From positions 1 through 64,000 of the forward strand of contig CAIOYD010000025.1 of NCBI GenBank assembly GCA_903862415.1: a stretch of 64,000 nt of DNA. Reading direction: 5' to 3'. The stretch is from an uncultured Oxalobacteraceae bacterium (GTDB lineage: Bacteria; Pseudomonadota; Gammaproteobacteria; Burkholderiales; Burkholderiaceae_D). Position numbers and translations under genes: made by a program. The notes under the pieces are model-generated. The model had not been told where the DNA came from, searched no databases, and saw nothing but the letters and a program-made list of their open reading frames with translations. Below are positions 25,756 through 34,312 of this stretch, piece by piece (position 1 is the stretch's first letter; each line of letters begins with the position of its first letter).

Positions 25756-28284
25756 TCAGAAACGTGAACCAAAAATCAGACCAGCTGTCATCGGTGCCAT
25801 GTATTGCGCCTGCCAGACCACATTGCCGCCGGTGGATTGCTGTGCCATAGCCATGGTTCTGACGTTCGCATTTTCTACGTTACGTACATACGCTTCCAGG
25901 TACCAGCCTTTATTGGCTGCGTAACGCATGGCCAGGTCAGTACGTGTATACGCTTTTTGCTGGTCGCCAGCATTGCCTGCGGTGTTGTTGGCATTGTCGC
26001 CAGCGGCTACCGAAGTATTGGCGCCACCGTTAAACACGCTTAACCAGCTTGAGGTTTCATAATGCAGGCTCACCCGTGGCGTCAATGTGCCTTGATCCAG
26101 ATGCAATGCATGTTCGTACTGCACTGTGGTGCTGAACTTCGGTGCATGCGGCATTCTGTTGCCGGTAATGCTTTCGCCATTCACACCGCCACCTGCACCA
26201 CCATGAATCATGATCTGGCTGTAATCGTTACTGCCGGCGAGCAAAGTACCTAACTTGGCCGTAGGAATATAGCTGGCCACGATTTGCAGACGGTCATTTG
26301 GAGTCAGTTTAGCAGCGAGTTCGGATTCAAAACCAACGATGCTGGTGGTGTCCTTAACGTTATAAATAGCCAGTGACTGCGTGCCGTTAGGCAGTTGCAC
26401 CGCGCTGGCGATCTGATAACCCTTGAAGGCTTCATCATAGATGGCATTGTTCCATTTGACTGAACCGCCGAGGAAGGTATTTTTGGTACCCAACTCATAG
26501 TTCATAATGGTTTCCGGAGCAAACATCCCTGCAGGTCCTAACGAAGCGCCACCATCTTGCAAACCACCGGATTTGTAACCGGTAGAAGCACTGACATACA
26601 ACAGACTCGTCGGGCTCAGGTCAAAACTTGCTTTAGCCAGCCAGGTCAGTTTTTGATCGCTGAAGGTACCCTGGTTATTGTTATACGAAACAATACCCGA
26701 AGCCGCCTGACCTATCGGATAACCCATGTTGTAGTTGCTGTTAATGTTGGTGCTTGGTTGTACTGGTTCAGTCAGGAGGCTGTTGGAAGCAAAATCATTA
26801 CCGCCATTGTTGGCCTTGTCATCACGGGTAAAGCGCAGGCCGCCGGTGAGATGGGTTGCGTCATTCACATTCCAGGTTTCCTGGGTGAATACCGCTTTGG
26901 AGGTGCTGATTTCTTGCGGTTGAATAAACACACCCTGCCAGCCGATGGTGCCTTGAGTGGTGCCGTTTTGCTGATCAATATCAAAGCGGATGCTGTTATT
27001 TTCACGCGCATAGTACAAACCGACTAACCAGTCGAGTTCATTTTTACCAGTCGATTGCAATTGCAGTTCATTACTGAAGTTGACGTAATGGGAGTTATCA
27101 GTATTATCAAATTGCAGACCGCCGCCAGTGGTGTAGCTCGTTGGCAGTACGGCACCGGCGTTTTGATCAAACGTCGAAGCGCCATGGAAATTGCCATAAC
27201 CGAAGGTGTCGTTCAAACTCATGTGCTCATTCACAGCCCAATCCACCCGGCTGCGCACAGTCAGGGATGAACGGTCAACGGAAGGTGCCTGTTGTGCCAG
27301 CACCGACCATAATGGCTGTCCGGCACGTGGATCTTCCATCAGACTGATGTTAGGAGTGCCATGATCAATGAATTTTTCAATCGAAGAAACCCATTTAATC
27401 GCAGCAGATGGCTGATACAGATAGCCGACGCGCAAAGCGGTTTGATCCTGGGCATCGTATTTAGGACCAGCGGTAACGAAATCGTTAGGGTTGATCGCCA
27501 CAAACGGTACCTGTGGTTTACCGGCAGCCAGATTGGCAGCGTTTAAGGCAGCCACGGCGGCTTGCTGGCTGGCCAGTGGAATCGCCGGAGCCTGTTGGAA
27601 ATTGACATACCCGTCGTGTTGCTGATGGTCAAAGGCAATGCGCAAGGCGGATTCATCGTTGAGCGGAATATTGATCGCGCCCTTGGCACCCAAGGTATTA
27701 TAAGTACCGTAGTTGGCTTCCACGTTGCCGGAATTATCGCCAATGACTGGCTTGGCGGTCTGATAGTTGACCACACCAACGGTCGAATTTCTGCCCCACA
27801 AGGTTCCCTGAGGTCCGCGCAAGACTTCCACGCCGTCCAGATCGTACATCAATGTGGTCGCACCTTCAGCGCGTGGCGAATAGACGCCATCCACAAATGT
27901 CGCCACTTCAGGGTCGGCATATTCTGTTTTTGCCTGATCGTTACCAATACCGCGCATGGTCATGGTGATCACACCGTGATCACCTTCTTGCGTTGCTGAA
28001 AAACCAGGAACCAAGCTGACGATGTCGAGCACATTCTGTACGTGGGCATTATCAAGATCTTTGGCGCTGATGGCAGTAACAGCCACCGGCGTTTTTTGCA
28101 ATGAGGTATTGCGTTTAGTGGCAGTAACCACTACTTCAGGAATCGCATTCGAATCGGCTGCCTGCGCCGGTGATACCGCGGCTGGGCTGGTTTGCGCCTG
28201 AGCGGCACTGGCCAACAACATCAGGATCGCTACCTGAATCGGTGTGCGCATGGTTTTGCCAGGGACATTTACTCGGTTTTTCAT
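25756..28284 (-). CDS. TonB-dependent outer-membrane receptor of the beta-glucoside locus
   Basis: The start at 28284 is set by GGAGATAT before the ATG and by the signal peptide (VAILMLLASAAQAQ). This gives 842 residues. A plug domain follows (VVVTATKRNTSLQKTPVAV; VEVLRGPQGTLWGRNSTVGVVN), then a 22-strand barrel ending in phenylalanine (LIFGSRF), as outer-membrane assembly requires. It should import an oligosaccharide, probably a beta-glucoside, with energy from TonB. Two TGAAAACGTTTTCA operators lie 60-95 bases upstream of the start. They tie it to the LacI regulator encoded divergently. Confidence 0.92.
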   Translation of the reverse strand: MKNRVNVPGKTMRTPIQVAILMLLASAAQAQTSPAAVSPAQAADSNAIPEVVVTATKRNTSLQKTPVAVTAISAKDLDNAHVQNVLDIVSLVPGFSATQEGDHGVITMTMRGIGNDQAKTEYADPEVATFVDGVYSPRAEGATTLMYDLDGVEVLRGPQGTLWGRNSTVGVVNYQTAKPVIGDNSGNVEANYGTYNTLGAKGAINIPLNDESALRIAFDHQQHDGYVNFQQAPAIPLASQQAAVAALNAANLAAGKPQVPFVAINPNDFVTAGPKYDAQDQTALRVGYLYQPSAAIKWVSSIEKFIDHGTPNISLMEDPRAGQPLWSVLAQQAPSVDRSSLTVRSRVDWAVNEHMSLNDTFGYGNFHGASTFDQNAGAVLPTSYTTGGGLQFDNTDNSHYVNFSNELQLQSTGKNELDWLVGLYYARENNSIRFDIDQQNGTTQGTIGWQGVFIQPQEISTSKAVFTQETWNVNDATHLTGGLRFTRDDKANNGGNDFASNSLLTEPVQPSTNINSNYNMGYPIGQAASGIVSYNNNQGTFSDQKLTWLAKASFDLSPTSLLYVSASTGYKSGGLQDGGASLGPAGMFAPETIMNYELGTKNTFLGGSVKWNNAIYDEAFKGYQIASAVQLPNGTQSLAIYNVKDTTSIVGFESELAAKLTPNDRLQIVASYIPTAKLGTLLAGSNDYSQIMIHGGAGGGVNGESITGNRMPHAPKFSTTVQYEHALHLDQGTLTPRVSLHYETSSWLSVFNGGANTSVAAGDNANNTAGNAGDQQKAYTRTDLAMRYAANKGWYLEAYVRNVENANVRTMAMAQQSTGGNVVWQAQYMAPMTAGLIFGSRF

Positions 28285-28343
28285 ATATCTCCAATTATCA
28301 TTGTCATTATCAACGGCAGTATACCGATGAATTGATTTTTTTA

Positions 28344-28357
28344 TGAAAACGTTTTCA
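28344..28357. promoter_or_regulatory. LacI-type operator, copy 1 (TGAAAACGTTTTCA)
   Basis: Perfect 14-bp palindrome with the central CG expected of LacI-family sites. It lies 60 bases upstream of the receptor start. Confidence 0.85.
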
Positions 28358-28364
28358 TATTGTT

Positions 28365-28378
28365 TGAAAACGTTTTCA
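28365..28378. promoter_or_regulatory. LacI-type operator, copy 2 (TGAAAACGTTTTCA)
   Basis: An identical palindrome whose centre is 21 bp from copy 1, two helical turns, so the two dimers would bind the same DNA face. Confidence 0.85.
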
Positions 28379-28705
28379 AGAACTGTTAAAACAGGGACGA
28401 TCATAGAATCTTATGAAACTAAAAGTCAAACAAAAATCTTTGGATTTTCATTAAATTTAAAATTGTTGCACCATTTTGTTGCTGATTTACGTCGTTTTTC
28501 AGGCTTAATTCTCATATTTTGAATAAAAGCGCACCGTTTTGGCAAAAATGCGACATCTTGGCCCGACTTCTTCGGCGCAGTTGCTCACGTCATCACCCGA
28601 CCCAATTTGCCTTAGACGCGGAAATTGGTTACATTAGCCACACTTTATCTGACGTGACCTGCGTTTCAGACTCGCTTACCCCTTTGCTTTTCACCTGGAA
28701 AAATT

Positions 28706-29728
28706 TTGACCGAAGAACATTATGGAACGCCGCCTTCAACGTTGCTTGACGTAGCGCGTGCCGCTGGCGTATCCGCGAGCACGGTTTCACGCATTTTGAA
28801 TGGCACGGCCCGAGTATCGGAAAAAAAGCGTCTGGCAGTGCTGTCGGCGATTGAGAAAATGAATTTTGTTCCGAATCAAATGGCACAAAGTCTCAAAAGC
28901 GGCCATTCAATGACGATAGGTATTGTGGTTCAGGATATTGCCAGTCCGTTCTTTGATGAAACCCTGCGCGGCATTGATGAGGGCCTCAAAGGCACCGGTT
29001 ATACCTCGGTAATCGTCAGCGGCCACTGGGATGCTGCCGAAGAAGCTGAACGCATCCAGCTGTTACTGGCCCGCAAAGTCGATGGCATCATTCTGCTGTC
29101 TGGTCGAATTTCAGATGACACCGTGATCAAATTTTCTCAGCGCCGCCCGATAGTCTCCACCGGTCGCGATATCCACACCAAAACCGCGCTCGGCTTCAAA
29201 ATCGACAATGAATACGGTGCCCGCCTGGCGGTGAATCATTTGATCGACCTCGGACACCGGCGCATTGCCTTTGTTTCCGGCCCGCCAAATAACAACGATG
29301 CCTGCGAACGCCTCAATGGGTATACCCAGGCCCTGCAGCAGGCCGGTATTGCCATTGACGACAAGCTCATTACCGAGGGTGATTTTCATGAAGCCTGCGG
29401 AGTACTGGCCGTTGATCAGCTGCTCTCCAACCGCCAGCAGTTTACCGCCATCTTTGCCGCGAATGATTTGAGTGCTTATGGTGTAAGGTTGGGCCTGTAT
29501 CGGAAAGGCATACGGGTGCCAGAGGATATTTCTCTCATCGGTTTTGATGATTTACCCGGTTCTGCCTACACTGCACCACCACTGACGACTATCCATCAGC
29601 CGATTTACGATATCGGCCGGGTGGCCATCCATGCACTGTTGGCACTCATCCATGGCAAAGCCATCCAAGCGGATGTGCCGCCACTGGAACTGGTAGCACG
29701 CGAAACCACCCGACAATTGCGCGGATAA
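28706..29728 (+). CDS. LacI-family regulator of the beta-glucoside locus
   Basis: This 340-residue repressor has an N-terminal LacI helix-turn-helix (STLLDVARAAGVSASTVSRI, then LNGTARVSEKKR) and a periplasmic-binding-like sugar domain (TIGIVVQDIASPFFDE; RIAFVSGPPNN; TAIFAANDLSAYGV). The start is a TTG at 28706 with GGAA about nine bases upstream. No ATG or GTG lies between it and the HTH in this frame. Four identical palindromes near the receptor, carrier and glucosidase genes are its likely sites. The effector is probably a beta-glucoside or glucose. Confidence 0.9.
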   Translation: MTEEHYGTPPSTLLDVARAAGVSASTVSRILNGTARVSEKKRLAVLSAIEKMNFVPNQMAQSLKSGHSMTIGIVVQDIASPFFDETLRGIDEGLKGTGYTSVIVSGHWDAAEEAERIQLLLARKVDGIILLSGRISDDTVIKFSQRRPIVSTGRDIHTKTALGFKIDNEYGARLAVNHLIDLGHRRIAFVSGPPNNNDACERLNGYTQALQQAGIAIDDKLITEGDFHEACGVLAVDQLLSNRQQFTAIFAANDLSAYGVRLGLYRKGIRVPEDISLIGFDDLPGSAYTAPPLTTIHQPIYDIGRVAIHALLALIHGKAIQADVPPLELVARETTRQLRG

Positions 29729-29771
29729 TTGGCGCAAATCATTGTCGAAATTTTCATTTCAAACTATTTAA

Positions 29772-29826
29772 TTGACTTCTTTTTGTTGTCAGGGTTTAAT
29801 ACTCGAATTAAATGAAAACGTTTTCA
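29772..29826 (+). promoter_or_regulatory. Promoter and operator of the MFS carrier gene
   Basis: TTGACT (29772-29777), a 17-bp spacer and TTTAAT (29795-29800) form a good sigma-70 promoter. The operator TGAAAACGTTTTCA at 29813-29826 covers the expected transcription start and early transcribed region, a classical repressor position. Confidence 0.75.
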
Positions 29827-29962
29827 AACGAATACGCTAGCATTACTGGATTCACCAACGGTGTATTACGCTAAGCGTGACACCCTACTTTTACATCGGC
29901 AACAAACGAGTGACGGGCGTCAGACCGGTCACCGGATAATGATAACGGGACGAGACAACACC

Positions 29963-31255
29963 ATGCGGCATACCACTACACCCCTGCTTTGGGTTCCTTC
30001 AGGCTATTTTACGATGGCACTGACCTATGTCACGCTGACCAGTGTATCGGCCATCATGTTTAAAAATCTCGGTATGGACAATGGCCAGGCGGCGGCTTAT
30101 GCCAGCTACCTGATTCTTGCCTACACCATCAAACCCCTGTTTGCCCCGCTGGTGGAAATGTATCGCAGCAAAAAATTTTTTGTCCTGTGCGCCCAGATCA
30201 CTCTCGGCCTGGGCTTTGCTCTCGGCGCGCTGATGCTGGCCTTACCGAATGGTGTGGCACTGCTGATGATCGTCTTCTGGCTGCTATCCTTTGTGGGTGC
30301 TACTCAGGATATTGCCTGCGATGGTGTGTATGTCACCTCACTGGATCATAAAACTCAGTCACTGTATTGCGGCATTCAAAGCCTGAGCTGGAACATTGGC
30401 CCTATCGTTGCCTCTGGTGGCCTGGTGTATCTCAGTGGCTGGCTGCACAGCACTTATTTTCATCATGATGCCACTGTATTTGGTCCGGACTGGATGGACG
30501 CCTGGCGAGTGATTTTTTATATCGTCGCTGCCGTCACGCTGGTCATGTCGGTATGGCACTGGCGCGTCATGCCCGATGGTGCCCGGGTGGAAAATGCCCC
30601 GACGTCGATTGCTGCCACCTGGTTTATTCTCAAAGATTCTTTCGTGACTTTTTTTCAGAAACGCGATGTCTGGATGATGGTGGCGTTTGCCTTTCTGTTC
30701 CGCCTGTCGATCGGCTTTCTGGAGAAAATCGGCCCGTTTTTTATGGTTGACCCGCTTACTCAGGGCGGACTGGGGCTGTCGAATGAATTGCTGGGCATTA
30801 TCTATGGCACCTATGGTTTGATCGCCGTGTTGCTGGGTTCGCTGGCCGGTGGATTTTTTGTTGCCCGCCGCGGTCTGAAAGCAACATTGTTTCTGCTGTG
30901 CTGTGCGGTCAATATTCCGAATATTACTTTTTTACTGTTGAGTATTTATCAGCCGCATAATTTATTGGTGATCAGCGCCGGTGTGGCAATTGAAAAATTC
31001 TTCTTCGGTTTTGGTTCGGTGGGCTTCATGATTTATCTGATGCAGCAGTTAGCCCCGGGTAAATATACCACCACCCATTACGCTTTCGGTACTGGTTTAA
31101 TGGGTTTGTGCATGATGGTCACTGGGGTGATCAGTGGTCATCTGCAACAGTTGCTCGGTTATGTGAATTATTTTACTTTTGTGATGGCGGCCACCATCCC
31201 TTCGTTTCTGGTGACCTGGTTTGCACCGTTTCATCAGCGCGATCAGTCTGAATAA
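29963..31255 (+). CDS. MFS transporter of the beta-glucoside locus
   Basis: This inner-membrane permease has about 430 residues and 12 transmembrane segments. Its sequence (AAYASYLILAYTIKPLFAPLVE; CDGVYVTSLDHKTQSLYCG) resembles AmpG-like and sugar-type major facilitators found in TonB-linked sugar loci. The start is uncertain. An in-frame GTG at 29861 and an ATG at 29939 exist, but the hydrophobic protein proper begins just after 29963. The LacI-type operator upstream links it to the receptor and glucosidase genes. Import of cellobiose-like sugars is inferred. Confidence 0.85.
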   Translation: MRHTTTPLLWVPSGYFTMALTYVTLTSVSAIMFKNLGMDNGQAAAYASYLILAYTIKPLFAPLVEMYRSKKFFVLCAQITLGLGFALGALMLALPNGVALLMIVFWLLSFVGATQDIACDGVYVTSLDHKTQSLYCGIQSLSWNIGPIVASGGLVYLSGWLHSTYFHHDATVFGPDWMDAWRVIFYIVAAVTLVMSVWHWRVMPDGARVENAPTSIAATWFILKDSFVTFFQKRDVWMMVAFAFLFRLSIGFLEKIGPFFMVDPLTQGGLGLSNELLGIIYGTYGLIAVLLGSLAGGFFVARRGLKATLFLLCCAVNIPNITFLLLSIYQPHNLLVISAGVAIEKFFFGFGSVGFMIYLMQQLAPGKYTTTHYAFGTGLMGLCMMVTGVISGHLQQLLGYVNYFTFVMAATIPSFLVTWFAPFHQRDQSE

Positions 31256-31296
31256 TCGGCCAGCACTTCTTTTTGCAGTACTTTCGCCCCCTGTAA

Positions 31297-31356
31297 TTGA
31301 TCGCAGAATAGTCATCCTGCTGTATTCATTGCCGGCTTTTTATGAAAACGTTTTCA
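31297..31356 (+). promoter_or_regulatory. Promoter and operator of the beta-glucosidase-halogenase unit
   Basis: TTGATC (31297-31302) and TGTATT (31321-31326), spaced 18 bp, form a plausible promoter. TGAAAACGTTTTCA at 31343-31356 is the fourth operator copy, just downstream of the -10. Confidence 0.7.
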
Positions 31357-31380
31357 AAAACTTCAATTTCAGAACATTTT

Positions 31381-32724
31381 ATGCCCATTTCGCCACCAAC
31401 CACATCCTTTCCCGCCACATTTAACTGGGGTGTTGCCACCAGCGCCTATCAAATTGAAGGCGCGGCCGCCGTTGACGGTCGCGGCCCGTCGATCTGGGAT
31501 ACCTTCACTCATACACCAGGAAAAATTATCGATGGCAGCACCGGCGATGTCGCCTGCGATCATTACCATCGCTATACCGAAGATGTGGAGTTGATCGCCA
31601 GCCTGAATGTCGACTGTTACCGTTTTTCGATTTCCTGGTCGCGAGTGCAACCGCTGGGTTATGGTGCCTGGAATGAGGCCGGGTTTGACTTTTATTCCCG
31701 ACTGCTCGATCGTCTGCGTGAAAAAAATATCGCCGCCCATGTGACGCTGTATCACTGGGATTTGCCCCAGGGCTTACAGGATCAGGGTGGCTGGCTCAAT
31801 CGTCAGACCTGCGTGCATTTTGCCACTTATGCGGCCGAAGTCGCACGCCGCTTCGGCCATCGCGTGGCCAGCATCGCCACCCACAATGAACCGTGGTGCA
31901 CCGCCAATCTTGGTTATGGCAATGCCCAGTTTGCTCCCGGCGTGGCTGACCCGGCGGCGGCGATTCAGGTTTCGCATCACTTATTGCTCTCACATGGACT
32001 GGCCATGCAAGCCATGCGCACCATCGGCGCACCTGCCAGACTGGGCATCGTACTCAATCAATGGACCGCCACACCAGCCACCGATTCGGAAGCGGATCAA
32101 GCCATGGCGAAACTGGAATACGCCAGATCGGTACAATGGTTTATGGATCCAATTTTCAAGGGACGTTACCCTGAACTTGCGCTTGAACATATGGATCAGA
32201 GGCTGTTTACTGTTTATCCGGATGATCTGGCAACTATTTGTCAGCCCATCGATTTTCTGGGTGTAAATTATTACACACGGGCGTTTTCCAGTGCCGAAGT
32301 GCCACCGCGCAAACCCGAAGGCAAGTTGGGTTTTTCCGACATGGGCTGGGAAACTTATCCACAGGGCTTAACTGACTTGCTCGTCGGTCTGCATCAGGAA
32401 TATACCCTGCCACCGATCTTCATTACCGAAAATGGCATGGCCGTCGCTGATCAGCTTATCGATGGCAAGATTGACGATCAGGCTCGTATCGACTACGTCA
32501 GCCGGCATCTGGCGGCGCTGGCCGAAGCCATGCGACTGGGGGTGAATGTACAGGGCTATTTTTACTGGAGTCTGCTGGATAATTTTGAATGGAATTCTGG
32601 CTACGCCAAACGCTTTGGTTTAATCTATGTCGATTACCAGACCCAGCAGCGCACCCTCAAAGCCAGTGCGCACTGGTATCGGCATTTTATTGCGACTAAT
32701 CTGCTCACGAGTGTAGAGGTATGA
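31381..32724 (+). CDS. GH1 beta-glucosidase
   Basis: The start at 31381 gives 447 residues, the normal family length. An earlier in-frame ATG at 31342 is rejected because it overlaps the operator. The TIM barrel begins at TFNWGVATSAYQIEG. The acid/base E170 lies in THNEPW and the nucleophile E350 in FITENGM, both correctly spaced. There is no signal peptide, so it acts in the cytoplasm on imported cellobiose or other beta-glucosides and releases glucose for glucokinase. Its stop overlaps the halogenase start (ATGA). Confidence 0.95.
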   Translation: MPISPPTTSFPATFNWGVATSAYQIEGAAAVDGRGPSIWDTFTHTPGKIIDGSTGDVACDHYHRYTEDVELIASLNVDCYRFSISWSRVQPLGYGAWNEAGFDFYSRLLDRLREKNIAAHVTLYHWDLPQGLQDQGGWLNRQTCVHFATYAAEVARRFGHRVASIATHNEPWCTANLGYGNAQFAPGVADPAAAIQVSHHLLLSHGLAMQAMRTIGAPARLGIVLNQWTATPATDSEADQAMAKLEYARSVQWFMDPIFKGRYPELALEHMDQRLFTVYPDDLATICQPIDFLGVNYYTRAFSSAEVPPRKPEGKLGFSDMGWETYPQGLTDLLVGLHQEYTLPPIFITENGMAVADQLIDGKIDDQARIDYVSRHLAALAEAMRLGVNVQGYFYWSLLDNFEWNSGYAKRFGLIYVDYQTQQRTLKASAHWYRHFIATNLLTSVEV

Positions 32725-34298
32725 AAAAAATCAACCGGATTCTGATCGTTGGGGGTGGAACTGCCGGTTGGCTGACGGCCTGCTATCTGGCGCGCGCTCT
32801 GAAAAGCTCTCCTGATCAGGGCATGGAAATGACCCTGGTTGAGTCGAAAGAAATCGGTATTATCGGTGTCGGTGAAGGCAGTTTTCCTTCGATCCGTTCC
32901 ACTCTGGCGGCCATCGGGATTGATGAAGCCCGTTTCATCCGTGAATGCAACGCCACCTTTAAACAGGGCATCAAGTTTGTCGACTGGGTGCGCCCCAACA
33001 ACAGCACGACGGGCAGCAATCATTATTTTCATCCGTTCAGTTTGCCCAGTCAGCGTCCGGATGGTCCCGAATTACTGCCTTACTGGTTAATGGGTGCTGC
33101 CGATAGCGCGCCTGGTATACGCACTCCCTTTGCCGACGCTGTCACCATGCAGAAATGCATTGCCGATGCCGCACGCGGACCGAAGCGCATGAGCGACGAA
33201 GATTTTAAAGGCCCGATGAATTATGCCTACCATTTTGATGCCGCTGGCTTTGCGGCCCTGTTATGCACACATGGAAAATCCCTCGGTGTGCGCCAGATAC
33301 TGGCCAATGTAGAGCAGGTCAATCTGGATGACGCCGGTGCTATCGCTTCGGTGGTCACGGCAGAACAGGGTGAGCTCAGCGCCGACCTGTATATCGACTG
33401 CAGCGGATTTCGTGCCCGGCTGATCGGCGAAGCACTCGGTTCACCATTCCGCAATCTGAATGATGTACTGTTTGTGGACCGTGCTCTGGCGATTCAAATT
33501 CCTTACGCCAGTGCAGACAGTCCGATTCCTTCGTATACCATTTCCACCGCCCATGAGGCAGGCTGGACTTGGGATATCGGTTTGCAACAGCGGCGCGGTA
33601 TCGGCTATGTGTATTCCAGCCGTCATTCCAGCGACGAGCAGGCAGAAAAAGTCTTGCGTGGCTACTTGACATCGAGCAGTGGCAGCGATTTTGCCGAACT
33701 CACTCCACGCCCGTTGAAACTGAATGTCGGTTATCGTGAGGTGCAGTGGATTAAAAACTGTGTTGCCGTGGGATTGTCGGGTGGCTTTCTGGAGCCGCTC
33801 GAATCCTCCGGCGTTGGCCTGATCGAAACCGCCGCCTATCTGATTCATTATCTGTTTCCACACAATGGCGATCTGGCACCGGCGGCCAAATTATTCAATG
33901 ACATGATGCAGGCGCGTTATGAACGCATCGTCAGTTTTATCAAGCTGCATTACTGTCTGACTCAACGCACCGACAGCGCCTTCTGGCGCGATAATGCAGC
34001 CGCCGAATCGATACCGGAAACACTGCAACAGCAGTTAGCCATGTGGCGCTGCCGCGCACCGCACCGGTTTGACTTTATCACTGATCTGGAAATGTACCCG
34101 CCATCAAGCTGGCAGTATGTGTTGTATGGGATGGAATTCCCCACCGACATCAGCGCCAATCACAGCGTGATGCCACGTTTTGCCGAAGCCCGCAACGAGT
34201 TTGCGCAATTACAGCGGGTGGCTCAACATGCGCGCGCCGATTTGCCTGCGCATCGGGCGCTGGTGGAGCATTTTTGCGCACGAAGAAGTCAACAGTAA
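32721..34298 (+). CDS. Flavin-dependent tryptophan-halogenase homologue 1
   Basis: This 525-residue protein has the GGGTAGW FAD-binding motif at residues 11-17. K81 in ATFKQGIKF aligns with the catalytic lysine of PrnA (K79), and FLEPLESSGV aligns with the catalytic glutamate region. The second halogenase signature, WxWxIP, is degenerate: W282-T-W-D-I-G287. Its start overlaps the beta-glucosidase stop by four bases, so it is translated with a sugar-degrading enzyme. Halogenase-like genes recur beside TonB receptors in Caulobacter, Xanthomonas and similar bacteria. Indole-brominating members are known, but the role in sugar loci is unexplained. No dedicated flavin reductase gene is visible. 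Confidence 0.88.
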   Translation: MKKINRILIVGGGTAGWLTACYLARALKSSPDQGMEMTLVESKEIGIIGVGEGSFPSIRSTLAAIGIDEARFIRECNATFKQGIKFVDWVRPNNSTTGSNHYFHPFSLPSQRPDGPELLPYWLMGAADSAPGIRTPFADAVTMQKCIADAARGPKRMSDEDFKGPMNYAYHFDAAGFAALLCTHGKSLGVRQILANVEQVNLDDAGAIASVVTAEQGELSADLYIDCSGFRARLIGEALGSPFRNLNDVLFVDRALAIQIPYASADSPIPSYTISTAHEAGWTWDIGLQQRRGIGYVYSSRHSSDEQAEKVLRGYLTSSSGSDFAELTPRPLKLNVGYREVQWIKNCVAVGLSGGFLEPLESSGVGLIETAAYLIHYLFPHNGDLAPAAKLFNDMMQARYERIVSFIKLHYCLTQRTDSAFWRDNAAAESIPETLQQQLAMWRCRAPHRFDFITDLEMYPPSSWQYVLYGMEFPTDISANHSVMPRFAEARNEFAQLQRVAQHARADLPAHRALVEHFCARRSQQ

Positions 34299-34312
34299 CA
34301 TTGATATGGGGT

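Larger units (their letters stand above)
28285..28705. other. Divergent promoter region between TonB receptor and LacI regulator genes
   Basis: This gap of about 420 bases holds two operator palindromes near the receptor side. A minus-strand TATACT lies about 38 bases upstream of the receptor start and is a possible -10 element. The half nearest the LacI gene shows no convincing gene or hairpin. Confidence 0.6.
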
